A stretch of 8,149 nt of DNA, taken from the NCBI GenBank assembly GCA_024280785.1, contig JAJRPK010000140.1, forward strand, positions 1 through 8,149, written 5' to 3'. Source of the stretch: Gammaproteobacteria bacterium (GTDB lineage Bacteria > Pseudomonadota > Gammaproteobacteria > Pseudomonadales > UBA7434). Position 1 is the stretch's first letter. Each line of letters begins with the position of its first letter. Under the pieces are notes generated by a model. The model saw only the letters and a list, made by a program, of their open reading frames with translations. It was not told the origin of the DNA and did not search any database. Of this stretch, positions 1-5,872 are shown in pieces. A program made the translations under genes and the position numbers.

Positions 1-62
1 ATCATGGTCTCGCCGACAGCGCCGGTTGCACCGACTATGGCGACATCACAGGTTTTAGCCAT
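1..62 (-). CDS. asd: Aspartate-semialdehyde dehydrogenase, N-terminal 20 codons (partial)
   Basis: The minus strand opens at an ATG (60-62) and reads MAKTCDVAIVGATGAVGETM before leaving the window. DVAIVGATGAVGE is the first beta strand and glycine-rich NADP-binding loop (GATGxVG) of the aspartate-semialdehyde dehydrogenase fold. That enzyme reduces aspartyl phosphate to aspartate semialdehyde, a precursor of lysine, threonine, methionine and diaminopimelate. A GGAG ribosome-binding site (about 72-75) sits 9 nt before the ATG, so the start is well supported. The gene follows leuD by 44 bp, and asd behind the leu genes is the known order in Pseudomonas-like genomes. Only 20 residues are visible, and the related N-acetyl-glutamyl-phosphate reductase and the Asd-like paralogue Usg share this loop. 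The assignment therefore leans on context. Confidence 0.72.
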   Translation of the reverse strand, partial: MAKTCDVAIVGATGAVGETM

Positions 63-106
63 GGAAATAAACTCCGAGTAAATGCTTCAACAAACCACCA
101 TATTAA

Positions 107-745
107 TTAAGCAAACAACCAAGGTGACTCTTTTTTATGTTTGGATTCAAAAGCCGAAATTAAGTCAGCGTCTTCTAACGTTAACGCAATATCGTCCAAA
201 CCATTAAGCAGGCAATGTTTGCGAAAGGCATCTACTTCAAAATCAATCGTCGTACCGTCAGACAGACTTAACTTCTGGGTTTCCAGATCTACTGCAATAG
301 TAAAACCTTCAGTAGCATTAACCTTATCAAACAACTCATCGATAATCGCCGAATCTAAAACTATCGGCAACATGCCATTAATAAAACAGTTGTTGTAAAA
401 AATATCGGCGAAACTTGGAGCAATCAAGCATCTAAAGCCAAAATCTTCTAATGACCACGGTGCATGTTCCCGGCTAGAGCCACAACCAAAATTTTGTCGG
501 CCCAGCAACACATTTGCACCCTGATAGAGAGACTGATTTAACACAAAATCTTTGTTTAATGGCCGCGTTGAACAATCCATATCGGGCTCGCCTTTGTCCT
601 TATAACGTAATTCATCAAAGAGGTAAGGCCCAAAACCAGAGCGTTTTATCGATTTAAGAAACTGCTTGGGAATAATCATATCGGTATCGACATTTGCTCT
701 ATCGAGCGGCATTACAATACCTTGGTGTTGAGAAAATGCTTTCAT
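107..745 (-). CDS. leuD: 3-isopropylmalate dehydratase, small subunit
   Basis: This is the small (swivel-domain) subunit of isopropylmalate isomerase, which with LeuC interconverts 2- and 3-isopropylmalate in leucine synthesis. The 212 residues match the usual bacterial length. Recognisable motifs are NVDTDMIIPKQFL (18-30), the substrate-loop signature NFGCGSSREHAPW (85-97), SFADIFYNNCFINGMLPI (111-128) and the C-terminal HCLLNGLDDIALTL (177-190). The ATG lies 2 bp after the leuC stop. Its ribosome-binding site (GGAAGGA, about 751-757) is inside the last codons of leuC, which implies translational coupling and balanced subunit production. The frame is intact with a TAA stop. Downstream comes asd, with no leuB between them. 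Confidence 0.97.
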   Translation of the reverse strand: MKAFSQHQGIVMPLDRANVDTDMIIPKQFLKSIKRSGFGPYLFDELRYKDKGEPDMDCSTRPLNKDFVLNQSLYQGANVLLGRQNFGCGSSREHAPWSLEDFGFRCLIAPSFADIFYNNCFINGMLPIVLDSAIIDELFDKVNATEGFTIAVDLETQKLSLSDGTTIDFEVDAFRKHCLLNGLDDIALTLEDADLISAFESKHKKESPWLFA

Positions 746-747
746 GA

Positions 748-2175
748 CTATCCTTCCCCCATTTCACGAACATCAACAAAACGACCGGCAATCGCTGCCG
801 CAGCCGCCATCGCAGGACTAACTAAATGCGAACGACCACCAAAACCCTGTCGCCCCTCAAAATTACGGTTAGACGTGGAGGCGCAATGCTCACCCTCTTC
901 CAGCTTATCCGCATTCATCGCCAAACACATAGAACAACCCGGCTCACGCCACTCAAACCCGGCATCTATAAAAATCTGATGCAAACCCTCTGCTTCCGCC
1001 TGCTTTTGAACTAAACCAGAGCCTGGCACCACCATTGCTAATTTAATCGAGTCAGAAACTTTTTGGCCCTGAACCACTTCTGCAGCGGCACGAAGGTCTT
1101 CTATCCGTGAATTAGTACAAGAGCCGATAAAGACCTTATCCAACGGGATATTCTTGATGGGTTGACCACCCTTTAAGCCCATATATGTAAGTGCGCGTTC
1201 TAACGAATTGCGCCGAGTAGCATCTTTTTCCGCAGCTGGCTCTGGCACACGATCGGTAATGGAGGCAACCATCTCTGGTGACGAACCCCAAGTGACTTGT
1301 GGCGCGATATCTTCTGCTTGCAGTGCAACGATTTCGTCAAAAACGGCATCGTCATCACTAACCAGATCACGCCAAGCGATAACCGCCGTATCCCACTCGG
1401 CCCCTGTTGGCGCCATAGTGCGACCATGGCAATAATCAATCGTTTTTTGGTCAACGGCGATCATTCCAGCACGCGCTCCCGCCTCTATCGCCATATTGCA
1501 AACGGTCATTCGGCCTTCTATCGATAACGCAGCGATCGCGTCGCCACCAAACTCAATGGCATAACCGGTACCACCCGCCGTGCCAATTTTTCCGATAACC
1601 GCCAACACTAAATCTTTCGCTGTTACCCCGCGGCGCAAGGCACCATCAATCCGGACTAACATATTTTTCATTTTGCGCGCTCGCAAGCACTGGGTGGCCA
1701 GCACGTGCTCTACCTCAGAGGTGCCTATCCCCTGCGCCAAGGCTCCTAAAGCCCCGTGAGTGGACGTGTGTGAGTCACCACAAACAATTGTCATGCCCGG
1801 TAAAGTAGCCCCTTGCTCTGGGCCCACCACATGGACAATCCCCTGCCTTGGATCATTAATTTTGTATTCTGTAATCCCTAACTCGTCGCAATTGTCATCC
1901 AGGGTTTTAATTTGAATTCGAGCAATCGGATCTTCTATGCCATCTAGCCCTGCTGAACGCTCAACGGTCGTCGTCGGCACGTTGTGATCGGGCGTTGCAA
2001 TATTAGCGCCTACCCGCCAAAGCTTACGGCCAGCAATACGCAAACCTTCAAACGCTTGTGGTGAGGTCACTTCGTGAATAAAGTGTCTATCAATATAAAT
2101 CAGCGCAAGACCATCGTCAGACTGCTTGACCAGATGCTGATCCCAAAGTTTGTCATAAAGAGTTTTACCCGCCAT
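748..2175 (-). CDS. leuC: 3-isopropylmalate dehydratase, large subunit (4Fe-4S)
   Basis: This is the catalytic large subunit of isopropylmalate isomerase, an aconitase-family cytoplasmic enzyme acting with LeuD in leucine biosynthesis. Its 475 residues are close to the 466-476 usual for bacterial LeuC. The N-terminus MAGKTLYDKLWDQH is typical. GDSHTSTHGALG (133-144) is the aconitase signature. The three Fe-S ligands are visible as Cys353 (FIGSCTNSR) and Cys414/Cys417 (GCSMC). The C-terminal NRNFEGRQGFGGRSHLVSP segment (437-454) is also intact. The ATG at 2173-2175 follows an AGAGG site 9 nt away. The gene is first in the leuC-leuD(-asd) transcription unit and is divergent from a LysR-type regulator, its likely controller. 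The TAG stop is 2 bp before leuD. Confidence 0.98.
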   Translation of the reverse strand: MAGKTLYDKLWDQHLVKQSDDGLALIYIDRHFIHEVTSPQAFEGLRIAGRKLWRVGANIATPDHNVPTTTVERSAGLDGIEDPIARIQIKTLDDNCDELGITEYKINDPRQGIVHVVGPEQGATLPGMTIVCGDSHTSTHGALGALAQGIGTSEVEHVLATQCLRARKMKNMLVRIDGALRRGVTAKDLVLAVIGKIGTAGGTGYAIEFGGDAIAALSIEGRMTVCNMAIEAGARAGMIAVDQKTIDYCHGRTMAPTGAEWDTAVIAWRDLVSDDDAVFDEIVALQAEDIAPQVTWGSSPEMVASITDRVPEPAAEKDATRRNSLERALTYMGLKGGQPIKNIPLDKVFIGSCTNSRIEDLRAAAEVVQGQKVSDSIKLAMVVPGSGLVQKQAEAEGLHQIFIDAGFEWREPGCSMCLAMNADKLEEGEHCASTSNRNFEGRQGFGGRSHLVSPAMAAAAAIAGRFVDVREMGEG

Positions 2176-2268
2176 CGCTAATTGCCTCTTTTGTTTCTCA
2201 AATATTGTTCAAGTAAATAAATGAATTAAAATAAATCACAACTGCACCACTGACTTCGAACAACATAG

Positions 2269-2299
2269 ATAGGTAGGATTCAATCTCATCCCAACCTAT
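2269..2299 (-). promoter_or_regulatory. Possible hairpin in the leuC leader
   Basis: In the minus-strand RNA AUAGGU (2299-2294) can pair with ACCUAU (2274-2269), and inside it GGAU (2291-2288) with AUCC (2279-2276). Together they give ten base pairs, a small UG/U internal loop and an 8-nt apical loop. The hairpin ends 93 nt before the leuC ATG. No U-run follows, so it is not an intrinsic terminator. It might affect leader stability or be chance. Confidence 0.3.
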
Positions 2300-2377
2300 G
2301 CTCAAAACAGCGCTATATCCTCTCTGCAGCCCTTTGACTTAAACAATCATAACGCTTACCATCCATAAATAAAATTC

Positions 2378-2405
2378 ATATTACTTATAGAATCGATTCC
2401 AGCAA
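2378..2405 (-). promoter_or_regulatory. Possible leuC promoter overlapping the LysR-type box
   Basis: On the minus strand TTGCTG (2400-2405) and TAATAT (2378-2383) are separated by 16 bp. Each matches only part of the sigma-70 consensus. The -35 hexamer lies inside the ATTCC-N5-GGAAT box, as is common when a LysR regulator activates a divergent target. It would give leuC an untranslated leader of roughly 195 nt. Other weak hexamers closer to leuC cannot be excluded. Confidence 0.25.
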
Positions 2406-2410
2406 GGAAT
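2396..2410. promoter_or_regulatory. Candidate LysR-type operator (T-N11-A box)
   Basis: The sequence ATTCC-AGCAA-GGAAT is a perfect 5-bp inverted repeat around a 5-bp centre and contains T-N11-A (T2397, A2409), the consensus shape of LysR-family binding sites. It lies between a LysR-type gene and leuC, the arrangement in which such regulators normally bind. It overlaps the neighbouring palindrome GAATCGATTC. Binding by the adjacent regulator is inferred from position and symmetry only. Confidence 0.5.
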
Positions 2411-2413
2411 ACG

Positions 2414-2419
2414 TATGAT
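2414..2419 (+). promoter_or_regulatory. Possible -10 element of the lysR promoter
   Basis: TATGAT differs from TATAAT at one base and lies 61 nt before the lysR start codon, just beside the LysR-type box. There is no good -35 hexamer at 16-18 bp spacing. If this is the promoter, the box would be inside it, consistent with autorepression. This is a weak prediction. Confidence 0.3.
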
Positions 2420-2480
2420 TTTAAACCAATTTCGACCTTAACACCCCGACCAACCGAACCAATGACTCTCGGAGCCAACA

Positions 2481-3368
2481 ATGTCTTTACTGGACCCTCT
2501 TGCTCTCATGGCTTTTATCGCCGTCACCGAAAACTCATCGTTTTCTGCGGCAGCTGACCATCTGCACTTAACGCAACCAGCCGTGAGCAAACGCATTGCT
2601 TTACTTGAAAGTCAGCTTGGAACTAAAGTATTTGACCGCATCAAACGGAAAGTTTTTTTAACCGAAGCCGGCCGCGCACTATTACCCAACGCTCGTTTGA
2701 TACTGCAAGCATTAAGCGACGCGAAACAAGAAGTGGTAGATTTAGGAGGAAAAATAAACGGTACACTATCTATTGCATTCAGTCATCACATTGGCTTGCA
2801 TCGGCTCCCCCCTTACTTGGAACGTTTTTCACAAAGCTACCGAGAGGTCAACTTTGATATCAATTTTGTCGATTCAGAACAAGCCTACGACAATGTCCTT
2901 GAAGGGCAGACCGAACTCGCTGTTATCACCTTATCACCAGAGCAACAAACTAACATTATCGCTACTCCGCTATGGAACGACCCGCTAGCCTTTGTTTGCA
3001 GCCCAGAACACCCGCTGCACTTGCGCGACAATGTCACCCTGAGCGAACTGGGAAAATTTGATGCCATTCTGCCTGGGGAAAACACCTATACCGGAAAAAT
3101 CGTTGCCCGGTTATTTTCACGACAAAACGTCAAGTTAAACACATCGATAACGACTAACTACCTTGAAACAATAAAAATGATGGTTTCTATCGGACTCGGC
3201 TGGACAATATTACCCAAGACCATGATTTCATCACTTGAAGAGATCCACGTTCCCGATATTTACATTGAACGCCACTTGGGAATTATTGAACACAGCGGCA
3301 GAAAATCATCTAACGCTGCGGCTGCTTTCAAATCAATGCTATTACAGGGAAGTAAAACTAAGCCATAA
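2481..3368 (+). CDS. LysR-family transcriptional regulator, divergent from leuC
   Basis: A 295-residue protein with the standard LysR layout. The N-terminal winged helix-turn-helix is at about residues 4-63, with NSSFSAAADHLHLTQPAVSKRI (18-39) and LLESQLGTKVFDR (41-53) as the family signature. The periplasmic-binding-protein-like effector domain starts at about 92 (NGTLSIAFSHHIGLHRLPPYL) and ends with the GLGWTILPKTM segment (238-248). The ATG is preceded by GGAG at 6 nt spacing. Its divergence from leuC suggests that it controls leuCD, possibly sensing a leucine-pathway intermediate; the effector cannot be read from sequence. A LysR gene next to leuC also occurs in Pseudomonas. The 3' end overlaps the convergent pcm gene by 11 bp, so both stop codons lie within the other gene's coding DNA. 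Confidence 0.93.
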   Translation: MSLLDPLALMAFIAVTENSSFSAAADHLHLTQPAVSKRIALLESQLGTKVFDRIKRKVFLTEAGRALLPNARLILQALSDAKQEVVDLGGKINGTLSIAFSHHIGLHRLPPYLERFSQSYREVNFDINFVDSEQAYDNVLEGQTELAVITLSPEQQTNIIATPLWNDPLAFVCSPEHPLHLRDNVTLSELGKFDAILPGENTYTGKIVARLFSRQNVKLNTSITTNYLETIKMMVSIGLGWTILPKTMISSLEEIHVPDIYIERHLGIIEHSGRKSSNAAAAFKSMLLQGSKTKP

Positions 3369-4023
3369 CTCCACTCTGCAATGGCACAAATCTAACTTCC
3401 ATCAAGGACTCACTAGTAAACCCCGATGCAGATTTGCTAATCACCTGCAACGACTGTTGACCGTCTTCTCCCACTGGCAATACTAGCCTGCCACCTGGGG
3501 CTAATTGCTCTAATAACATTTTGGGAACTTCACGAGGAGCGGCTGTAAGTATAATGCCGTCGAAAGGCGCCCGATTTCTCCAGCCGACGTAGCCGTCACC
3601 ATGCCGATATTCTATGTTACGCAATCCCAAGCTTCGCAACCGTTGCTCTGCGCCTTCCTGCAGCGATCTAATTCGCTCCATCGTATTAACGCGCTTAACC
3701 AGCTGCGCTAGAACTGCCGTTTGATAGCCACATCCTGTGCCAATCTCTAACACTGAGTCTAGCGGGCCTTGCGAGAGTAAAACTTCTGTCATCAACGCTA
3801 CAATATACGGCTGCGAAATAGTTTGGTTCTGACCGATTGGCAATGCTGAGTCTTCGTAGGCACGATGGGCTAAAGCCTCTTCGATAAATAAATGCCGCGG
3901 CGTACTACGAATAACCTCAAGCACCTCCACGCTGCGAATACCCTGCTCCGATAGCCGAGTAATCAATCTGTCACGAGTGCGCTGGGATGTCATCCCTATC
4001 CCCATGTGCTCACTGTTTAACAT
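3358..4023 (-). CDS. pcm: Protein-L-isoaspartate O-methyltransferase
   Basis: This cytoplasmic SAM-dependent enzyme methylates isoaspartyl residues in damaged proteins and starts their repair. The family motifs are all present: the substrate/active-site segment LPIGQNQTISQP (61-72), the SAM-binding loop VLEIGTGCGYQTAVLA (91-106), RHGDGYVGW (140-148), APFDGIILTAAP (152-163) and the terminal VRFVPL (210-215). The longest form is 221 residues, against 208 in E. coli. Three starts are possible: Met1 (4023), Met7 (4005) and Met11 (3993); the family-conserved MTSQRTRDRL begins at Met11. A purine-rich tract (4034-4055) favours Met1 and a GGGGATAGGG stretch could serve Met11. Upstream lies a 104-bp spacer where surE would be expected. 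Downstream, nlpD-rpoS is absent and the gene overlaps the convergent lysR by 11 bp. Confidence 0.96.
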   Translation of the reverse strand: MLNSEHMGIGMTSQRTRDRLITRLSEQGIRSVEVLEVIRSTPRHLFIEEALAHRAYEDSALPIGQNQTISQPYIVALMTEVLLSQGPLDSVLEIGTGCGYQTAVLAQLVKRVNTMERIRSLQEGAEQRLRSLGLRNIEYRHGDGYVGWRNRAPFDGIILTAAPREVPKMLLEQLAPGGRLVLPVGEDGQQSLQVISKSASGFTSESLMEVRFVPLQSGVMA

Positions 4024-4078
4024 CGTCAGTTTCTCTCTCTTCTTTTTTTCTCATTTCACTAACTGCTTGTTTTCTCAT
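4010..4078 (-). CDS. Possible 22-codon ORF overlapping the pcm start
   Basis: An ATG at 4076-4078 opens a short frame that ends at a TGA 14 nt inside the longest pcm form. The peptide is very hydrophilic, MRKQAVSE then MRKKEERETDD and a short tail. The same frame is open without an ATG for 22 more codons upstream, back to a TAG at 4142-4144 inside the truD end. Two 8-residue units in it (QAASRMRK, QAVSEMRK) come from the 24-bp tandem repeat. No ribosome-binding site precedes the ATG. It could be a small coupled leader ORF, the decayed 3' end of a lost surE, or chance. I do not recognise the peptide. Confidence 0.15.
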   Translation of the reverse strand: MRKQAVSEMRKKEERETDDVKQ

Positions 4079-4093
4079 TCGGCTAGCTGCTTG
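4046..4093. repeat. Two-copy imperfect 24-bp tandem repeat between truD and pcm
   Basis: Positions 4046-4069 and 4070-4093 align without gaps at 20 of 24 bases, sharing the outer segments TTTTCTCATT and CTGCTTG. Mismatches fall at unit positions 11, 12, 13 and 17. The period is a multiple of three, so the open minus-strand frame keeps its phase across both units. The repeat takes up about half of the truD-pcm spacer, where surE stands in most relatives. Confidence 0.75.
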
Positions 4094-4127
4094 TTGCTTG
4101 ACGAAAACTGTGCAGTAGCTTAGCCAA

Positions 4128-5249
4128 TTATGCGCCGCATTCTATCAATTCACGAAGCAGGATAGTCGCATAACTACCGGTCGGAAGCACAAAGGATAAG
4201 TGACATTTTTCACTACTTATTTGCCATTTTAACTGTTCAGGAATTATTCTTAAGGGCCTCCGGGACGCATCAACATCGCTGGCAACCAGACCTTCTGCCA
4301 GTACAGACTCTTGCTCGAAGACTCTTTGTTCTAACTGACCCGCTACACTACTGTCAGGCTGCCCACCCCGACCATAGAGCGGCCCCGCCACACTGAGGTC
4401 CCCTTCATAGATCCTTCTGGCTATCTCCGCCAATCCATCAGGGTCATCTATGTCACTAGCGTCCAAGGTGAACTGACTGCGACTACCCGCCAATATTAAT
4501 ACATCGCCTTCTAGATATTCACACCAACTCTGCCCGGCAACCCGTAGCGATAAAAGTTTATTAAACAGCTGCGACCGTGCCGCCGAAAGACACAAACCTC
4601 TTTGATCGCGCGCCATTCTCTTTTTATTGGCAAACATGTCTCGAGCTTGCTTTAAAGTACTGCCTTGACGACCAAATCTTTGAGCTCCAAAATAGTTAGG
4701 CACACCCTTTTTACGAATGACTTGCATTCGGTTATCTAACGCTAATTTACTGTTATCATCCAAGCCCGAACATTGCGTGACTAACAGTTTAAAAGCATTG
4801 GCCTTATGAGTCCCACGACGCAGCTTTTTATTATTACGAACAACTTTTAGCAGCTTCAAGGAAGAACGAGCAACTGTTAAAGAGTCATCCTCTCGATGTG
4901 ACTCTGCAAGTTTGCTCCAGTCGGGGCCTTCAGCACCCGGTAGATACACGCTAAACCATTGACGCGTAATAGCCCATTTATCTTTCAGCCCTGAATACCC
5001 GACATCCATATGACGGCAACTTGCTAACTTAGCGATTTTATCTCGGATAGCAAAGGTTGTTAAGCCACGCTTTTCAATTTGCAGAAAAACATGTTCACCC
5101 TCTCCACTGGGCTCAAAACCCAAAATCTCATTAACATAAAAATCTTCGGGAACCGCGCGAATAACTCCGCTCACGAGAGGCCCCCCGTAGGAAAAAGCTA
5201 AAGATGTAGTCGGATCTGCGGACCTATCGACCGGATCTGTATTATTCAT
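4128..5249 (-). CDS. truD: tRNA pseudouridine(13) synthase
   Basis: TruD isomerises uridine 13 of certain tRNAs, chiefly tRNA-Glu, to pseudouridine. The 373 residues slightly exceed the 349 of E. coli TruD, through a longer N-terminus and small insertions. The catalytic motif is GYSGLKDKWAITRQWFSV (84-101) with the nucleophile Asp90. Other landmarks are VPEDFYVNEI (33-42), LRRGTHKANAF (143-153), VPNYFGAQRFGRQGSTL (183-199), AGPLYGRGG (288-296) and the terminal LSFVLPTGSYATILLREL (351-368). The ATG at 5247-5249 has only a weak AAGAT-like ribosome-binding site, but no other ATG occurs before residue 81. A 125-bp spacer separates it from ispF. Downstream, surE normally overlaps or abuts truD; here it is absent. 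Confidence 0.96.
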   Translation of the reverse strand: MNNTDPVDRSADPTTSLAFSYGGPLVSGVIRAVPEDFYVNEILGFEPSGEGEHVFLQIEKRGLTTFAIRDKIAKLASCRHMDVGYSGLKDKWAITRQWFSVYLPGAEGPDWSKLAESHREDDSLTVARSSLKLLKVVRNNKKLRRGTHKANAFKLLVTQCSGLDDNSKLALDNRMQVIRKKGVPNYFGAQRFGRQGSTLKQARDMFANKKRMARDQRGLCLSAARSQLFNKLLSLRVAGQSWCEYLEGDVLILAGSRSQFTLDASDIDDPDGLAEIARRIYEGDLSVAGPLYGRGGQPDSSVAGQLEQRVFEQESVLAEGLVASDVDASRRPLRIIPEQLKWQISSEKCHLSFVLPTGSYATILLRELIECGA

Positions 5250-5374
5250 ATCTTAATAATGAGTACCGAATACCTTTAGCTTAAAAATTAATGGGTGAAA
5301 GCGATCGTTACTACTTGGACAGTACCGGCTAACATCGACATCAAAAATAAATTCCACCCCGGCCAACAACTTCT
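5250..5374. other. truD-ispF spacer, no gene seen
   Basis: These 125 bp hold no supported gene. The heptamer AGTACCG occurs twice (5262-5268 and 5321-5327), which may be chance. The minus strand is AT-rich towards truD, but I could not find a promoter with both hexamers at good spacing. No hairpin followed by a T-run is visible behind ispF, so transcription may continue into truD. Confidence 0.4.
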
Positions 5375-5872
5375 TTACTTATTCTTTGTTTTCAGTAACA
5401 CCACTGCATAGCAAGCAATCCCTTCTTCTCGGCCAGTAAACCCCAGATATTCAGTCGTCGTCGCTTTTACACTAATATCCTCAATGTCTACGCCGATGTC
5501 CTGCGCAAGATTCTTACACATGTTTGATATATGCGGCGCCATTTTTGGTTGCTGAGCAACAATCGTCATGTCCGCATTACTCAACTGGTAGTTTTTACCG
5601 GCAACTAACTTTACCACCTGTCGCAATAGCTCACGAGAATCGATATTTCTATATTTCGACTCAGTGTCGGGAAAGTGCCGCCCGATATCACCCAGTGACA
5701 ATGCCCCTAACATGGCATCACACAGCGCATGTATTAACACATCGCCATCAGAATGTGCCTTCAACGATTTATCACTGACAATACTGACGCCACCCAAAGT
5801 AATAAATTGGCCGCCATCTGCCTCACCAGCAAAAGCGTGTACGTCGTAACCTTGTCCAATTCGAATATTCAC
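5375..5872 (-). CDS. ispF: 2-C-methyl-D-erythritol 2,4-cyclodiphosphate synthase
   Basis: IspF cyclises CDP-methylerythritol 2-phosphate to MEcPP with release of CMP, the fifth step of the MEP isoprenoid pathway, as a cytoplasmic trimer. I choose the GTG at 5870-5872, giving 165 residues (about 159 is usual) that begin MNIRIGQGYDVHAF, the normal family N-terminus. A GGAAAG ribosome-binding site precedes it by a few bases. The frame is open further upstream to a TTG at 5899 without support. Metal ligands Asp10 and His12 (DVH) are present. Further signatures are the LKAHSDGDVLIHALCDA block with the third metal His, GDIGRHFPDT, the AQQPKMAPHI segment and KATTTEYLGFTGREEGI. ispD lies upstream, 145 bp away rather than abutting or fused as in many relatives. 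Confidence 0.95.
   Translation of the reverse strand: MNIRIGQGYDVHAFAGEADGGQFITLGGVSIVSDKSLKAHSDGDVLIHALCDAMLGALSLGDIGRHFPDTESKYRNIDSRELLRQVVKLVAGKNYQLSNADMTIVAQQPKMAPHISNMCKNLAQDIGVDIEDISVKATTTEYLGFTGREEGIACYAVVLLKTKNK

Larger units (their letters stand above)
2176..2480. promoter_or_regulatory. Divergent regulatory region between leuC and the lysR gene
   Basis: This 305-bp spacer is the only gene-free stretch above 300 bp. It is AT-rich and must contain the promoters of both divergent genes. Near 2390-2419 three symmetric elements cluster: the 10-bp palindrome GAATCGATTC (2390-2399), the LysR-type box ATTCC-N5-GGAAT (2396-2410) and the 8-bp palindrome ATACGTAT (2409-2416). The leuC side (2176-2377) would be a leader of about 200 nt if the promoter lies at the box, and it contains a possible hairpin (2269-2299). 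I found no convincing leucine leader peptide, T-box or terminator in it. The lysR side (2420-2480) has no feature beyond the GGAG ribosome-binding site at 2471-2474, 6 nt before the ATG. Confidence 0.7.

Noticed and set aside
1200..1527. ORFs of 75-84 codons on both strands inside leuC.
   Set aside because: They lie wholly within the well-conserved leuC frame, lack ribosome-binding sites and resemble no family; they are shadows of leuC.
2198..2266. A 22-codon minus-strand ORF in the leuC leader, rich in Val, Ile and Leu, as a possible attenuation leader peptide.
   Set aside because: It has no ribosome-binding site and no run of Leu codons, and no terminator or antiterminator hairpin follows it. 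Branched-chain residues are expected in AT-rich frames.
2229..2282. A second short minus-strand ORF (17 codons, starting about 2289) in the same leader.
   Set aside because: Only three scattered Leu codons, a poor ribosome-binding context and no attenuator structure after it.
3235..3486. An 83-codon plus-strand ORF spanning the lysR/pcm junction.
   Set aside because: It overlaps the coding ends of two recognised genes and has no family signature or ribosome-binding site.
5286..5342. A 17-codon minus-strand ORF in the truD-ispF spacer.
   Set aside because: The only G-rich stretch upstream is too far from the ATG to be a ribosome-binding site, and the peptide is too short to judge.
5340..5374. 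G-rich stretch followed by T-rich DNA behind ispF, as a possible intrinsic terminator.
   Set aside because: The GGCCGGGGTGG stretch does not form a stem with the sequence around it, so there is no hairpin before the T-run.
5524..5849. Plus-strand ORFs of 61-84 codons antisense to ispF.
   Set aside because: They are fully inside ispF, with no start signal or recognisable protein motif.
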